From contig NZ_CP043006.1 in NCBI RefSeq assembly GCF_008086345.1, positions 2,850,032 through 2,914,031 on the forward strand: a stretch of 64,000 nucleotides of DNA. The letters run 5' to 3'. This document shows, in pieces, positions 8,284-18,730 of the stretch. The DNA comes from Chitinophaga sp. XS-30. Its GTDB lineage: Bacteria > Bacteroidota > Bacteroidia > Chitinophagales > Chitinophagaceae. The stretch's first letter is position 1; each line of letters opens with the position of its first letter. Under the pieces are notes generated by a model. The model saw nothing but the letters and a program-made list of their open reading frames with translations. It ran no database searches and was not told the origin of the DNA. The translations under genes were made by a program, and so were the position numbers.

Positions 8284-11100
8284 ATGCAACGTTTTTATTC
8301 CCTGATGCTATGTATAGGCATATCCCTTGCCGCTACCGCACAGCAAAAGAAAGACCTCTCCCCGGATGACTACGGCAAATGGCAGACCCTGTCCGCCCCG
8401 GCTCTGTCAGCTAACGGCGACTGGGCTGCATATGAAATGAAAGTACAGGAAGACAATGATACCCTGTACATCGTGAACCGCCTCAGCGGCCAGCGTTACG
8501 CCCTGGAGTTCGGCACCCGGCCGGAGTTTTCGGAAGACAATAAATGGGTGGCCTGGAACATCGGTGTATCCTACAAGGAAGCGGAAAAAATGCAGGAACA
8601 GCGCCAGCCCCTCCGCTTTAAAATGGGACTGATGAACCTGCAGACGGGTAGAAAAACCGTGGTGGACGATGTAAGGGCTTTCGACTTCTCAAAGAACGGA
8701 AAGTTCCTCGCCATCAGCCTCATCCCGCCAAAAGAGAACAAGGATAAAGGAGCGGTGCTGCTGCTCAGGAACCTGACGGACAGCTCTACCCGCACCATCG
8801 GCAACGTTACGGCGCATGCTTTCAACAAGAAAAGCGACCATCTCGCCTATATCGTGGAATCCGCCAACCAGGCAGGCAATTCCGTTGAACTGTTCAATCT
8901 GGACACTTATACGCTGAAGGTCATTGCCAGCGATACCCTCAGTTTCTCCAAACTCTCCTGGTCCAAAGAAGGCGACGGCCTGGCTTTTTACAAGACCGTA
9001 AAGGATGAGGATTTCGAGGAAGAGAATGCCCAGGTATATGTATATGCCCCGCTGCATAAAAATCCGCGCCTCACCATATTCGATCCGGTAAAACAGCCGG
9101 GTTTTCCCGAAGGGATGCGCATCCATCCCGGCTCTTCGCTGCATCTGACTGATAACCTTTCCTCCGTGTATTTCAGCATCAATGAATGGACGGCGAAGCC
9201 CAAAAAAGGAGAGAAAAAGGCAGCGGATAAAGATACCACCGGCGCCGCACCGAAAGATTCCGCAGCGATAGCGGCCGTTGACAAGGATAGCACCAAAGCG
9301 GTGGCAAAAAAAGAAGGCCCCGCCGCGAAGCCCGCCGGAAAAGACAAACCTGCCGCAGTAGATATCTGGCATTGGAAAGATGCGGACATTCAGCCCCGGC
9401 AGAAGATCACCTATGCAAAGGACAAGGAACAGAGCTACCAGTCCGTCTGGAATATTGCGGCCAACACCTTTTACCAGCTGGCGAGTGACAGTGTGCCGAC
9501 GGCGGACTTTGATAACCGTCATCCTTACGGGCTGATCTTCACCGATAAAAAATACAAACCCGCCTTCAAGGAAGATTTTGCCGATGTGTATCTCGTCAAT
9601 ACCCAAAACGGTGAAAGAAAACTGATCGGTGAAAAAATAGCCATGCAATACGGTATGGTGCCCTCGCTTTCTCCTGACGGGAAATTCGCGCTCTGGTACC
9701 GGGACAAGCAATGGTATGCTTACAATACGGCATCGGGACAAACGGTTAACCTCACCGCGAAGATACCCACCGTGTTCGAGAACTTCCGCGACGATCATCC
9801 CGCCGTTAAGCCGCCTTTCGGTACCGGTGGATGGATCAAGGGAGATAAGGAAGTGCTGCTGTACGATGAATATGATGTATATGCGGTGAAGCCCGACGGC
9901 AAAGGGTTCCGCAAGCTCACCAACGGGACGGCGGACGAGATACAGCATCGCGTATTGCGCCTGGACCAGGAAGAGCCTTTCCTGGATGACAGCAAACCGG
10001 TTTTCTTTTACCTCTACGGTGATAAAAGCAAATTCACCGGTTATGCGAAAATGGAAAAGGGCAAACTGAGCCGGGTCTTGTATGAAGACCTCCAGCTTTC
10101 CCGTCCGGTTAAAGCCAGGGATGCCGATGTGTTCCTGTTCTCGCGGATGGATTATGATCGCTCCCCGGAACTGTTTACGACCAAAGCGTTTGAAGGCGAA
10201 CAGCAAATAGCCTCTTCCAACCCGCAGCAGAAAGATTACAAATGGGGCAAAAGCGAACTGGTGTCTTTCACCAACAGGAAAGGGAAGAAAATGCAGGGTG
10301 CACTGTTCTATCCCGCCGATTACCAGCCCGGCAAAAAATACCCGATGGTCGTGTACATCTATGAAACGCTGTCCAACACCGTGCATGGATATATGCCGCC
10401 ATCCCGCCGGAGCGCATACAATACCACCAACTTCACCACCAACGGGTATTTCATTTTCCGGCCGGATATCGTGTATGATATCAATGACCCCGGTATGAGC
10501 GCCGTGAATTGTGTAGTGCCGGCGGTGGAGGAAGTGCTGAAAACCGGTATGATCGATAAGGACAAGATCGGATTGATGGGACATAGCTGGGGCGCGTACC
10601 AGACCTCATTCATCATCACACAGACCGATCTGTTCAAAGCCGCCTGCGCCGGCGCGCCGCTGACCAACCTGATCAGCATGTCCCTCGCCATCTACTGGAA
10701 TTCCGGTGTGCCGGACCAGAAGATCTTTGAAACCAGCCAGGGCCGCTTCGATGGCCCCTGGTATGACAGGATGCAGGAGCATATGCGCAATTCTCCCATC
10801 TATCAGGCCGCGAACATCAAAGCGCCGCTGCTGGTGGCATTTGGCGATAAGGACGGTGCGGTAGACTGGCACCAGGGCATTGAAATGTACGGTACCATGC
10901 GCCGCATGGAAAAACCGCATGTGATGCTGGTGTATGCGGATGAGAACCATGGTCTCGCTAAAAAGGAGAACCAGATCGATTATCAGCAAAGACAGCGGGA
11001 GTGGTTCGATCACTACCTGCTTGGGAAGGAAGCGCCGAAATGGATCACTGAAGGCGTAACTTATCTCGATAAAATGAAAACGCAGGAAAAAGCGAAATAA
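8284..11100 (+). CDS. Exported S9-family (prolyl oligopeptidase) peptidase
   Basis: A 938-residue protein with a signal peptide (AATAQQ cleavage region), an N-terminal beta-propeller-like region (residues about 25-650) and a C-terminal alpha/beta hydrolase domain. The catalytic triad is visible: Ser768 in GHSWGAYQ, Asp857 in FGDKDGAVDW, His889 in ENHGLA. The propeller carries an unusual insert around residues 310-365 rich in Lys, Ala and Asp (AADKDTTGAAPKD and similar), probably a disordered low-complexity loop. S9 enzymes of this type cleave short peptides after Pro or Ala in the periplasm. It is a single-gene unit closed by its own terminator. Confidence 0.93.
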   Translation: MQRFYSLMLCIGISLAATAQQKKDLSPDDYGKWQTLSAPALSANGDWAAYEMKVQEDNDTLYIVNRLSGQRYALEFGTRPEFSEDNKWVAWNIGVSYKEAEKMQEQRQPLRFKMGLMNLQTGRKTVVDDVRAFDFSKNGKFLAISLIPPKENKDKGAVLLLRNLTDSSTRTIGNVTAHAFNKKSDHLAYIVESANQAGNSVELFNLDTYTLKVIASDTLSFSKLSWSKEGDGLAFYKTVKDEDFEEENAQVYVYAPLHKNPRLTIFDPVKQPGFPEGMRIHPGSSLHLTDNLSSVYFSINEWTAKPKKGEKKAADKDTTGAAPKDSAAIAAVDKDSTKAVAKKEGPAAKPAGKDKPAAVDIWHWKDADIQPRQKITYAKDKEQSYQSVWNIAANTFYQLASDSVPTADFDNRHPYGLIFTDKKYKPAFKEDFADVYLVNTQNGERKLIGEKIAMQYGMVPSLSPDGKFALWYRDKQWYAYNTASGQTVNLTAKIPTVFENFRDDHPAVKPPFGTGGWIKGDKEVLLYDEYDVYAVKPDGKGFRKLTNGTADEIQHRVLRLDQEEPFLDDSKPVFFYLYGDKSKFTGYAKMEKGKLSRVLYEDLQLSRPVKARDADVFLFSRMDYDRSPELFTTKAFEGEQQIASSNPQQKDYKWGKSELVSFTNRKGKKMQGALFYPADYQPGKKYPMVVYIYETLSNTVHGYMPPSRRSAYNTTNFTTNGYFIFRPDIVYDINDPGMSAVNCVVPAVEEVLKTGMIDKDKIGLMGHSWGAYQTSFIITQTDLFKAACAGAPLTNLISMSLAIYWNSGVPDQKIFETSQGRFDGPWYDRMQEHMRNSPIYQAANIKAPLLVAFGDKDGAVDWHQGIEMYGTMRRMEKPHVMLVYADENHGLAKKENQIDYQQRQREWFDHYLLGKEAPKWITEGVTYLDKMKTQEKAK

Positions 11101-11127
11101 AACGATTGTTTTTAGTGTCAGGATCAG

Positions 11128-11158
11128 CAGCGCTCCGGTAACGGGGCGCTGTTTTTTT
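11128..11158 (+). terminator. Intrinsic terminator after the S9 peptidase gene
   Basis: Stem CAGCGCTCCG / CGGGGCGCTG (11128-11137 and 11142-11151, one G-U) with loop GTAA, followed by seven T. Confidence 0.85.
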
Positions 11159-11232
11159 GGGCGGATGGCTGGTGCGTTATTGGTGGCAGAGAGGGCATTT
11201 TCCCGCCTTTCGGAATGTTTCCGGTGTTTCCG

Positions 11233-11265
11233 GAAAAGAAAAGAACTGCCCCGGAGGACAGCTCT
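11233..11265 (-). terminator. Intrinsic terminator of the hem operon
   Basis: Read on the minus strand, AGAGCTGTCC pairs with GGGCAGTTCT (10 bp, two G-U, four-base loop) and is followed by TTTTCTTTT. It lies 32 bases beyond the hemL stop codon and closes the seven-gene minus-strand heme cluster. Confidence 0.72.
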
Positions 11266-11297
11266 TATTCTCAAAATACTCGCATTTGTTAGTTGCT

Positions 11298-12584
11298 TTA
11301 TTTGATCACCTGCATGGCGGCTTTTGCGGCGTTCACGGTAAATTCAATGTCTTCCGTCGTCAGGGCATGGCTGATGAACCAGGTCTCGTATGCAGATGGC
11401 GGCAGATAAACCCCTCTTTCCAGCATGGCGTGGAAAAAGCGTTTGAACAGTTCATTGGCGGCGCCTGATGCGGAGGTGAAATCAATGATCGGGTATTCGG
11501 CAAAGTGAACCGACAGCATGGAGCCGATCCGGTTGATCTGGTACACTACACCTGCGGCGCCGAAAGCCTCGCGCAGTCCAGCTGCCAGGAGGCTGGTCTT
11601 CTCTTCCAGCTGGGTATAGATGGAAGGATGATCGTTCAGCGTTTTCAGGAGGGTATAACCGGCAATCATGGCGATGGGATTGCCGCTGAGCGTACCGGCC
11701 TGGTACACTTTGCCAGCGGGGGCTACATGTTCCATGATCTCCCTTTTGCCTGCGAAAGCACCTACGGGCATACCGCCGCCGATGATCTTGCCGAAGGTGA
11801 TGATATCTCCACGGATGCCGAGCAATTCCTGCGCACCGCCTTTCGCCAGGCGGAACCCCGTCATCACTTCATCCATGATCAGCAGGATGCCATGCGCATC
11901 ACAAAGGGCGCGCAGGCCTTCCAGGAAGCCCGGTTGCGGCAGTACGCAGCCCATATTGCCGGCCACCGGTTCTATAATGATGGCGGCGATCTCTTCAGGA
12001 TGCTCAGCTATCAGTTGCTCCACTGCCGGGAGATTATTGTAGGGGACGCTTAATGTATCTTCCGCCACAGCAGCGGTTACACCGGGAACAGACTGTATGC
12101 CCAGTGTGGCAACGCCGCTGCCGGCGCTCACGAGGAACGAATCCGCATGGCCGTGATAATTGCCCTCGAACTTGATGACCTTGTTGCGGCCGGTATAACC
12201 GCGCGCCAGCCGGAGGGCGGACATGCAGGCTTCCGTACCGGAGTTGACCATCCGCACCATATCGACGTTCGGCACCATCTCCACGATCAGTTCCGCTACT
12301 TTCACTTCCAGTTCGGTAGGCGCGCCAAAGGAGGTGGAGTAGGCGGCGTATTCCTGGATGGCCTTTACCACCGGCTCATAAGCATGGCCGAGGATCATGG
12401 GCCCCCAGGAGTTGATATAATCGATATACCGGTTGCCGTCCACATCATAGAGGTACGCGCCTTTGGCGTGCTGCATGAATACGGGTGTGCCGCCCACGCT
12501 TCTGAATGCGCGTACGGGAGAGTTCACCCCACCGGGGATCACTTTGCCGGCCTGCTGGAATAGTGCTTTGCTTTTTGTGTACAT
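11298..12584 (-). CDS. hemL: Glutamate-1-semialdehyde 2,1-aminomutase
   Basis: This PLP enzyme turns glutamate-1-semialdehyde into 5-aminolevulinate, the second step of the C5 route to heme; it is cytoplasmic and dimeric. It has 428 residues, the normal length. Visible are the N-terminal [10 protein letters not shown] motif, [17 protein letters not shown], the PLP-contact MDEVMTGFR and the Schiff-base lysine Lys266 in [15 protein letters not shown]. It is the last gene of the minus-strand hem operon, 11 bases after hemB, and is followed by a terminator. With hemA at the far end of the same operon, both C5-specific enzymes are present, so this organism does not need an ALA synthase. Confidence 0.97.
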   Translation of the reverse strand: MYTKSKALFQQAGKVIPGGVNSPVRAFRSVGGTPVFMQHAKGAYLYDVDGNRYIDYINSWGPMILGHAYEPVVKAIQEYAAYSTSFGAPTELEVKVAELIVEMVPNVDMVRMVNSGTEACMSALRLARGYTGRNKVIKFEGNYHGHADSFLVSAGSGVATLGIQSVPGVTAAVAEDTLSVPYNNLPAVEQLIAEHPEEIAAIIIEPVAGNMGCVLPQPGFLEGLRALCDAHGILLIMDEVMTGFRLAKGGAQELLGIRGDIITFGKIIGGGMPVGAFAGKREIMEHVAPAGKVYQAGTLSGNPIAMIAGYTLLKTLNDHPSIYTQLEEKTSLLAAGLREAFGAAGVVYQINRIGSMLSVHFAEYPIIDFTSASGAANELFKRFFHAMLERGVYLPPSAYETWFISHALTTEDIEFTVNAAKAAMQVIK

Positions 12585-12595
12585 GCAGAAATATT

Positions 12596-13567
12596 TTACT
12601 GGTTCAACAATTTCACCGCGTCTTTGGCAAAATAAGTGGCGATAAGATCGGCTCCCGCACGTTTGATGCTCGTCAGGCTCTCGATAATGGCCTTTTCCTC
12701 ATTGATCCATCCCATTTTTGCCGCTGCCTTGATCATCGCATATTCTCCGCTGACATGGTAAGCGCTCACGGGAACGGTTACACTGTCTTTGATCAGGCGG
12801 ATGATATCAAGATAAGCCATCGCCGGTTTTACCATCACAATATCGGCGCCTTCGTCCACATCCATCAATGTTTCTTTCAGGGCTTCGCGGGCATTCGCAA
12901 AATCCATCTGGTAGGTTTTCTTGTCCCCGAAACCCGGCGCGGAGTCCAGCGCATCCCGGAACGGCCCGTAAAAGCAACTGGCATATTTGGCGCTGTAGGC
13001 CATAATCCCCGTTCTGGAAAAACCGTTGTATTCCAGCGCTTCGCGGATAGCCAGGATGCGGCCGTCCATCATATCGCTGGGCGCTACGAAGTCGGCCCCC
13101 GCACGGGCATGGCTTACGCTCATTTCAGCCAGCACATTCACGGTAGCGTCATTCACGATCTCCTGCCCCTCTACGATGCCGTCATGCCCGTAAGAGGAGT
13201 AGGGGTCCAGTGCTACATCGGTCATCACCACCATTTCCGGTACCGCGTCTTTCACGGCTTTTACCGCGCGTTGCATAAGACCGTCAGGATTGATGGCTTC
13301 CGTGCCTTTATTGTCTTTCAGTTCATCTGCACATTTGATAAAGAGCAATACGCTTTTGATGCCCATGGCCCACAACGCCTTCACTTCCTGCACGGTAAGG
13401 TCCAGCGAATGCCGGTAATAACCGGGCATGGAAGCGATCTCTTCTTTTACGCCGTTGCCTTCCGTGATGAACAGCGGGGCAATAAAATCAGCGGGGGTAA
13501 GGATCGTTTCCGCTACCATCGCGCGAATGGCAGGAGTTGTGCGTAATATTCTGTTTCTTCTGATCAT
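12596..13567 (-). CDS. hemB: Delta-aminolevulinic acid dehydratase (porphobilinogen synthase)
   Basis: Condenses two 5-aminolevulinates to porphobilinogen. It has 323 residues. Both active-site lysines are visible: Lys194 in YSAKYAS and the Schiff-base Lys247 in [10 protein letters not shown]. The metal site reads [14 protein letters not shown], with Asp/Ser in place of the cysteines of zinc enzymes, so it is probably of the magnesium-dependent type. This is read from the motif and not tested. It lies 42 bases downstream of hemF and 11 bases upstream of hemL. Confidence 0.97.
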   Translation of the reverse strand: MIRRNRILRTTPAIRAMVAETILTPADFIAPLFITEGNGVKEEIASMPGYYRHSLDLTVQEVKALWAMGIKSVLLFIKCADELKDNKGTEAINPDGLMQRAVKAVKDAVPEMVVMTDVALDPYSSYGHDGIVEGQEIVNDATVNVLAEMSVSHARAGADFVAPSDMMDGRILAIREALEYNGFSRTGIMAYSAKYASCFYGPFRDALDSAPGFGDKKTYQMDFANAREALKETLMDVDEGADIVMVKPAMAYLDIIRLIKDSVTVPVSAYHVSGEYAMIKAAAKMGWINEEKAIIESLTSIKRAGADLIATYFAKDAVKLLNQ

Positions 13568-13609
13568 CGTAAAAAATTAAACATTCAAAGATAGCCATAT
13601 CATACGGCT

Positions 13610-14530
13610 TCACGCTTCTCCCGCCCAATCCCGCGGCTTCAGGTATTCCAGCAGCATTGCTTCGGGGCTGCCCGGGGCGGGATGGTAGTCATATTCCCAG
13701 CGCGCCTTTGCGGGCAGGCTCATCAGGATGGATTCGATACGGCCGTTTGTCTTCAGGCCGAACAATGTGCCCCTGTCGTGAATGAGATTGAATTCCACAT
13801 AACGGCCACGCCTGTATTCCTGCCAGTGTACCTGTTCTTCCGTGTAGGGAAGATCTTTCCGCTTTGCCACGATGGGCAGGTAAGCCGGGATGAAGGCATT
13901 GCCGTTGGCAAACTGGAACTGCAGCAGCGCTTCTGCTGTACGGTCCGGTTGCGGGCGCAGGTAATCATAAAATATCCCGCCGATGCCGCGCGCTTCGTTA
14001 TTGCGGTGTTTGTTCACGAAATATTCATCGCAATGCTGTTTATACAACGGGTACAGCGTTGTGCCGAAGGGATCGCAGGCGGCTTTGAAGGTACGGTGGA
14101 AATGCCTGCCGTCCTCCTCGAAAATATAACAGGGCGTCAGGTCCGCTCCGCCGCCAAACCAGCTGTCGGCCACAGCGCCATCATCCCCGTACAGTTCAAA
14201 ATAACGGAAATTGGCATGCACGGTAGGCACAAAAGGGTTTTCCGGATGGATCACCAGCGAAATGCCGGCTGCCAGAAAACTGCTTTCTTCACCCACTTTG
14301 AATTGCTGCGCCATAACAGCGGGCAGTTTGCCATGCACTACAGAGGTATTCACACCGCCTTTCTGGAAAACGTTGCCGCCGGTGATGATACGGGTGATGC
14401 CTCCGCCTCCGCCTTCCCTTTCCCAGCGGTCTTCCCGGAACTTCGCCTTGCCGTCCATCTCCTCCACGGCCTGGCAGATCTCGTTCTGCAGCTTGTGGAT
14501 GAAGGGGATGAACTGATCTTTGATACTCAT
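13610..14530 (-). CDS. hemF: Oxygen-dependent coproporphyrinogen III oxidase
   Basis: Oxidatively decarboxylates coproporphyrinogen III to protoporphyrinogen IX using O2. It has 306 residues, the usual size. Family marks include [11 protein letters not shown]-like glycine-rich sequence near residue 40, [32 protein letters not shown] and [20 protein letters not shown]. It overlaps the end of hemE by four bases (ATGA), so the two are translationally coupled. No oxygen-independent HemN is present in the window. This points to heme synthesis under aerobic conditions. Confidence 0.97.
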   Translation of the reverse strand: MSIKDQFIPFIHKLQNEICQAVEEMDGKAKFREDRWEREGGGGGITRIITGGNVFQKGGVNTSVVHGKLPAVMAQQFKVGEESSFLAAGISLVIHPENPFVPTVHANFRYFELYGDDGAVADSWFGGGADLTPCYIFEEDGRHFHRTFKAACDPFGTTLYPLYKQHCDEYFVNKHRNNEARGIGGIFYDYLRPQPDRTAEALLQFQFANGNAFIPAYLPIVAKRKDLPYTEEQVHWQEYRRGRYVEFNLIHDRGTLFGLKTNGRIESILMSLPAKARWEYDYHPAPGSPEAMLLEYLKPRDWAGEA

Positions 14531-15558
14531 GATGTAAAGCTTTTCACGGCCTCAACGAATGCTTTCGCATGATCTACCGGGATGTTCGGCAGAATGCCGT
14601 GGCCGAGGTTCGCAATATACCGCTGCGGTCCGAATGCACGGATCATTTCATGTACGGACCGGGTGATCTCCGGAATGGGCCGCATCAATTGTGCCGGATC
14701 ATAGTTGCCCTGCAGGGTAACGGCAGGCCCGGCGAACTGACGGGCCAGTTCGGGTTTGATGCACCAGTCCAGCCCCAGTCCCTGTGCGCCGGTAGCGGCC
14801 ATTTCTTCCAGGGCGAACCAGGCGCCCTTGGCAAAAACGATCACGGGGCATACGCCCTGCAATGCGGCTACGATGCGGCGGATATACTGGAGGGAGAATT
14901 CCTCGAAATCTTTCGGGCTGAGCAGTCCCCCCCAGGAATCGAATATCTGCACCACATCGGCCCCTGCCTGCACCTGGGCTTTCAGGTAGGCGATGGTGGT
15001 TTCGGTCACCCGGTTCAGCAGTTCATGGGCTACATCGGGTTGGGTATAGCAGAAAGCTTTTGCTTCATCGAAGGTTTTGGATCCTTTGCCCTGCACCATA
15101 TAGCAGAGCAGCGTCCAGGGGGCGCCGGCAAAGCCGATGAGCGGCACTCGGCCGGCGAGGGTTTGTTTTGTCAGCGTCAGCGCTTCCATGACGTAATGCA
15201 GGCGGTCCTGCACATCGGGGATCACAATGCGGTCCAGGTCCGCCGCGGATTTCACCGGTTGCGGCAGCAGGGGCCCCATTTTTTCCACCAGCTGCACTTC
15301 CATGCCCATGGCCTGCGGTACTACAAGGATATCGGAGAAGATGATCGCCGCGTCCACGCCCACCTGGTCTACCGGCATAACGGTGATCTCGGTGGCCAGC
15401 TCGGGCGTCTGGCATCTTTCAAAGAAAGAATATTTATCGCGCAGCTTGATGTAATCCGGCAGGAATCTGCCGGCCTGGCGCATCATCCATACCGGTGGGC
15501 GGGGAACCGGTGTTCCCTGCAAGGCTTTTAGCAACAAATCGTTCTGTAATCCACTCAT
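14527..15558 (-). CDS. hemE: Uroporphyrinogen decarboxylase
   Basis: Removes the four acetate carboxyls of uroporphyrinogen III to give coproporphyrinogen III. It has 343 residues. The invariant substrate-binding motif [11 protein letters not shown] is near the N-terminus, with GFAGAPWTL and a C-terminal [12 protein letters not shown] motif. It overlaps hemF by four bases and hemD by four bases, in a tightly coupled operon. Confidence 0.97.
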   Translation of the reverse strand: MSGLQNDLLLKALQGTPVPRPPVWMMRQAGRFLPDYIKLRDKYSFFERCQTPELATEITVMPVDQVGVDAAIIFSDILVVPQAMGMEVQLVEKMGPLLPQPVKSAADLDRIVIPDVQDRLHYVMEALTLTKQTLAGRVPLIGFAGAPWTLLCYMVQGKGSKTFDEAKAFCYTQPDVAHELLNRVTETTIAYLKAQVQAGADVVQIFDSWGGLLSPKDFEEFSLQYIRRIVAALQGVCPVIVFAKGAWFALEEMAATGAQGLGLDWCIKPELARQFAGPAVTLQGNYDPAQLMRPIPEITRSVHEMIRAFGPQRYIANLGHGILPNIPVDHAKAFVEAVKSFTS

Positions 15559-16277
15559 TCTTGGGAATTGATATTGTCAAAGTATAAAATTACTGTTTGC
15601 AGCAGTGTATCCACCGCCGGTTCAGGGCTGATCACCACTTTATTTGCCGTGAGCTGCCGCAGTGCGTTGGCGGTGGTATGCCCGATGGCGAAGCAGACCG
15701 TATGCCCCGGCAGGTTATTGGCGGAAAAGAAGCTCATCACGCTGCTGGGACTGTAAAAGAGGATGCCGTCATATACCGAAGTCAGCCGTACCGGCGTTTC
15801 CAGCGTTTCATATACGATGATCTCTTCCACATTCACCCCCTGGCCGCGCAGGATGTCCGGCAGCTCATCCCTGCGGATATTGCCGCAGAAAAAAACGACA
15901 GATGCAGCGCCGTGCTGCAGTATCCCTTCCGCCAGCGCTGTGGAATGGGCTGCGGTACCTGCAATTTCCGCCTGTGGCAGGAGGGAAACTACGGCATCCC
16001 TCGTTGCGCCCTGTATGCAAAATACACGGATGCCGCCGGTCTGTTGCACGCCTCTCAGCATATCCGCCACGATCCTCACGGCATTCGGACTGGTAAAAAC
16101 GATGAGGCCGCCGGTCCGGAAGATGTCAGCGCAGCGCGCCTTTATTCCGGCCGTTATTACCGGCCTTATGGCAATGAAGGATTTTCCGGATACCACGCAT
16201 CCATGCCGGAGGGCACGTTGTACCTGCTCCTCCGCAAGCGGTTTTGTGCTTAATATGTTATGCTTGTTGACGGGCAT
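15555..16277 (-). CDS. hemD: Uroporphyrinogen-III synthase
   Basis: Cyclises hydroxymethylbilane to uroporphyrinogen III. The frame is open to 16334, but the ATG at 16277 ([14 protein letters not shown]) gives a normal 240-residue protein that overlaps hemC by 20 bases. HemD sequences are poorly conserved. The fit rests on [15 protein letters not shown] (first domain), [12 protein letters not shown]-like sequence ([17 protein letters not shown]), [12 protein letters not shown] near the C-terminus, and its place between hemC and hemE. Confidence 0.88.
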   Translation of the reverse strand: MPVNKHNILSTKPLAEEQVQRALRHGCVVSGKSFIAIRPVITAGIKARCADIFRTGGLIVFTSPNAVRIVADMLRGVQQTGGIRVFCIQGATRDAVVSLLPQAEIAGTAAHSTALAEGILQHGAASVVFFCGNIRRDELPDILRGQGVNVEEIIVYETLETPVRLTSVYDGILFYSPSSVMSFFSANNLPGHTVCFAIGHTTANALRQLTANKVVISPEPAVDTLLQTVILYFDNINSQE

Positions 16278-17187
16278 TCCTGATCGCTTCAATGACGGTA
16301 TCGCCGCCCTGTGCCAGTATTTCGGCGGCAGCATCCCTGCCGGTGCCGGCAGCGGCTGCAGCTGGTACGGAACGGGTGGCGGTCATCGAAGTTACACCAT
16401 CCAGACTGCAAAGATTGCCTTCAAAATGAAGCTGGCCATCCTGTATGCAGGCATATGCGCTGATGGGGGTGGTGCATCCGCCCAGCAATGTGCGCAGGAA
16501 CTCGCGTTCCACGCCTGTGCAGATGGCGGTTTCCGTATGGTTCAGTGTGGCGAGGGCGTCCTGGCAGAAGGTATCGTTCTCCCGGCATGCGGCCACTATG
16601 GCGCCTTGTGCGGGTGCGGGCAGCATCCAGTCCAGTATCACGGAACTTTCCGGTCGTACGCCGATGCGTTCGAGGCCTGCCGCGGCAAAAATAGCGGCAT
16701 CCCAGTTCTCGGAGGCCAGCTTTTGCAGCCGGGTATTCACGTTCCCGCGAAGATTATGCAACTGGTGCCGGGGATAACGGCGCAGCCACTGCGCTTTCCG
16801 GCGGAGACTGCTTGTGGCGATATGGGCCACATATGCCTCATCATCCAGGAAAGCGGTGCCGGTTTTATAGACCAGCAGGTCCTTCACAGGCCCGCGCTCC
16901 AGTATAGCGGCGTTAATAATGCCCTTGGGCAGTTGTGTGGGAACGTCTTTGAGGGAGTGAACGGCCACATCGATCCGTTCATTGATCAGTGCAAGGTCCA
17001 GGCTTTTTGTGAAAATACCCTGTACGCCGATCTCGTAAAGCGGCGTCACCAGGTCAATATCACCTTCGCTTTTGATAGGCACCAGCTCGGCGGCATATCC
17101 CTGTGCTGATAATAAAGTCCTGACCAGGTTAGCCTGCCACAGTGCGAGCTGGCTTTCCCGGGTACCTATTCTGATCACTTTGTCCAT
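16258..17187 (-). CDS. hemC: Hydroxymethylbilane synthase (porphobilinogen deaminase)
   Basis: Polymerises four porphobilinogens into hydroxymethylbilane. It has 309 residues. Motifs are IRIGTRESQLALWQA at the start, DVAVHSLKDVPT (active-site Asp region), SSLRRKAQWL, NVNTRLQKL and the dipyrromethane-cofactor cysteine Cys238 in LLGGCTTP. It starts 3 bases after hemA ends and overlaps hemD. Confidence 0.97.
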   Translation of the reverse strand: MDKVIRIGTRESQLALWQANLVRTLLSAQGYAAELVPIKSEGDIDLVTPLYEIGVQGIFTKSLDLALINERIDVAVHSLKDVPTQLPKGIINAAILERGPVKDLLVYKTGTAFLDDEAYVAHIATSSLRRKAQWLRRYPRHQLHNLRGNVNTRLQKLASENWDAAIFAAAGLERIGVRPESSVILDWMLPAPAQGAIVAACRENDTFCQDALATLNHTETAICTGVEREFLRTLLGGCTTPISAYACIQDGQLHFEGNLCSLDGVTSMTATRSVPAAAAAGTGRDAAAEILAQGGDTVIEAIRNARQQA

Positions 17188-17190
17188 TTG

Positions 17191-18444
17191 CTATTCCTGA
17201 TTAACGCCGGTCTCGAAAATATCGTTGATCATGGCGATGTACTGATCGCTTTTATCGGTATCCCGGCGCACTTTTCCGGCCATGAGATTGATCATTTTCT
17301 GGATGATGCGGGAGGATACCGCTTCTATATCTTCCAGTTTGTATTGTGCGCCGTTCTTTTGTGATTGTATTTCGCGGGTGTGGATCTCTGTCAGTTTTTC
17401 CTTTACGGCTTTCAGTACTACGGCATGTTTGCGCATTTTGAACCAGTAAAGGAACTCTTCCATATGCTCTTCGATGATGCCCATGGCTTTGGGCACTTCG
17501 TTGAGGCGCATTTGCAGGGTTTCGTCCTGCACCTTGCTCAGCTCATCCACATTCACTACCTCCACACCGGGCAGCTGGCTGACATCGGGGGCGACGTTGA
17601 AGGGAATGGACAGGTCTACGATCAGCTTCGGGTGCGCGCCTTCCAGGTTGGCACGGGTGATGGTGGGTTGCTGGGCATTGGTGGCTACCAGGATGATATC
17701 CGCTTCCCGCAGCGTTTCCTCCATTTCATCATAAGCGGCGAACTGCAGGCCATGCTGACCGGCGAATTCTTCTGCAACGGCCATCGTGCGGTTGATCAAC
17801 GTGATGTTCCGCACACCCAGGTATTCCATCATGTTCTTGCTGGTATTGCGGCCGATCTTGCCTACGCCGAGCAAAACGATCTTTTTCCTGCAGATATCTT
17901 CCACCTTCTTTTCCAGCAGGCGTACCGCCGCAAAGGAAACGGACACGGTGCCGGAACTGAGACCTGTTTCGTTCTTGATCAGCTTGGAAACCTGCAATAC
18001 ACTGTTCACCAGCCTTTCAATGAAAGTACCGATGCATCCGCGGGATTTGGCGAACCTGGCGGCCGTTTTGATCTGGCCTACGATCTCGTAATCCCCGAGG
18101 ATCTGTGAATCCAGGCCGGTGCCCACATGATAGAGATGGCGCACGGCGCCTTCGCCGCTCTTCCGGTAGGCGATCTCTTTGAACACCTGCAGGTTACCGC
18201 TGGAGATGCTGCACAGCAATTCCGCAAGTACATCGGGACTGGCGGCGAATCCATAGATCTCGGTGCGGTTGCAGGTGGACAATACGAACAGATCATCTAC
18301 GCCCGCAGCTTTGCCCTGCAGCAGCAATTGATCGTATTGTTCCTGATTGATCGCGAATAACCCCCGGATCGCAGCGTCAGTTTTCTTGTAGTTGATGCCA
18401 ACGATGTGGAAATGTTGTATGTCTTTAGGCTGATTGACCTGCAT
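17191..18444 (-). CDS. hemA: Glutamyl-tRNA reductase
   Basis: First enzyme of the C5 pathway: reduces glutamyl-tRNA(Glu) to glutamate-1-semialdehyde with NADPH. The frame is open to 18615, but the ATG at 18444 (MQVNQPKDIQHFHIVGINYK) matches the family N-terminus and gives 417 residues. The nucleophile is Cys58 in STCNRTEIYGF. The NADPH-binding segment is KIVLLGVGKIGRNTSKNM, and the C-terminal dimerisation helices follow. It is the first gene of the minus-strand hem operon and divergent from hemH. As the usual control point of the pathway, its upstream region (with the dyad at 18621-18645) is where regulation would be expected. Confidence 0.96.
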   Translation of the reverse strand: MQVNQPKDIQHFHIVGINYKKTDAAIRGLFAINQEQYDQLLLQGKAAGVDDLFVLSTCNRTEIYGFAASPDVLAELLCSISSGNLQVFKEIAYRKSGEGAVRHLYHVGTGLDSQILGDYEIVGQIKTAARFAKSRGCIGTFIERLVNSVLQVSKLIKNETGLSSGTVSVSFAAVRLLEKKVEDICRKKIVLLGVGKIGRNTSKNMMEYLGVRNITLINRTMAVAEEFAGQHGLQFAAYDEMEETLREADIILVATNAQQPTITRANLEGAHPKLIVDLSIPFNVAPDVSQLPGVEVVNVDELSKVQDETLQMRLNEVPKAMGIIEEHMEEFLYWFKMRKHAVVLKAVKEKLTEIHTREIQSQKNGAQYKLEDIEAVSSRIIQKMINLMAGKVRRDTDKSDQYIAMINDIFETGVNQE

Positions 18445-18620
18445 GATTTTCTTAAAAGCTTCCGGGTGCAAAAATACTGGCATACACTTCAAAACCGCGC
18501 CTGGTGCTGTCACTAGTGTGTCATTTCTAAACATGGCGAAAGTACATAGCAAAAAATGATCTGGATCATGTTTCGCATAAGTATATCCATACCACGTTTC
18601 AGCGTTTTCAAACAAGCGTG

Positions 18621-18645
18621 TGACAGTGCATGCTGATCACTGTCA
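18621..18645. promoter_or_regulatory. Perfect dyad in the hemA-hemH divergent region
   Basis: TGACAGTG (18621-18628) and CACTGTCA (18638-18645) form a perfect 8-bp inverted repeat with a 9-base spacer. Partly similar half-sites lie nearby (CTGTCAC around 18506, TGACAG at 18670). This looks like an operator shared by hemA and hemH. No regulator gene is adjacent, so the binding protein is unknown. Confidence 0.5.
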
Positions 18646-18704
18646 TGCTACTGTATTCTAACAATTTAATGACAGAAGTTACCGCATAAAGGTAGAAAAG
18701 CCCT

Positions 18705-18712
18705 TACTTTTG
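18705..18712 (+). promoter_or_regulatory. Candidate -7 box of hemH
   Basis: TACTTTTG matches the Bacteroidota -7 consensus TAnnTTTG exactly and ends 18 bases before the hemH ATG. No good -33 TTTG is present at the usual 19-bp spacing, so activation by a regulator is possible. Confidence 0.45.
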
Positions 18713-18730
18713 CAACAATTTTTAAGGTCT

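Noticed and set aside
8689-10584. 631-codon open frame opposite the S9 peptidase gene
   Set aside because: It is antisense to a gene with an intact catalytic triad and domains; the translation has no family resemblance and is a codon-bias shadow.
15763-17109. 448-codon plus-strand open frame across hemD and hemC
   Set aside because: Antisense shadow of two well-supported hem genes; no recognisable motif.
18710-18730. Upstream TTG start for hemH
   Set aside because: It lies inside the putative -7 box, and the ATG at 18731 matches the ferrochelatase N-terminus.
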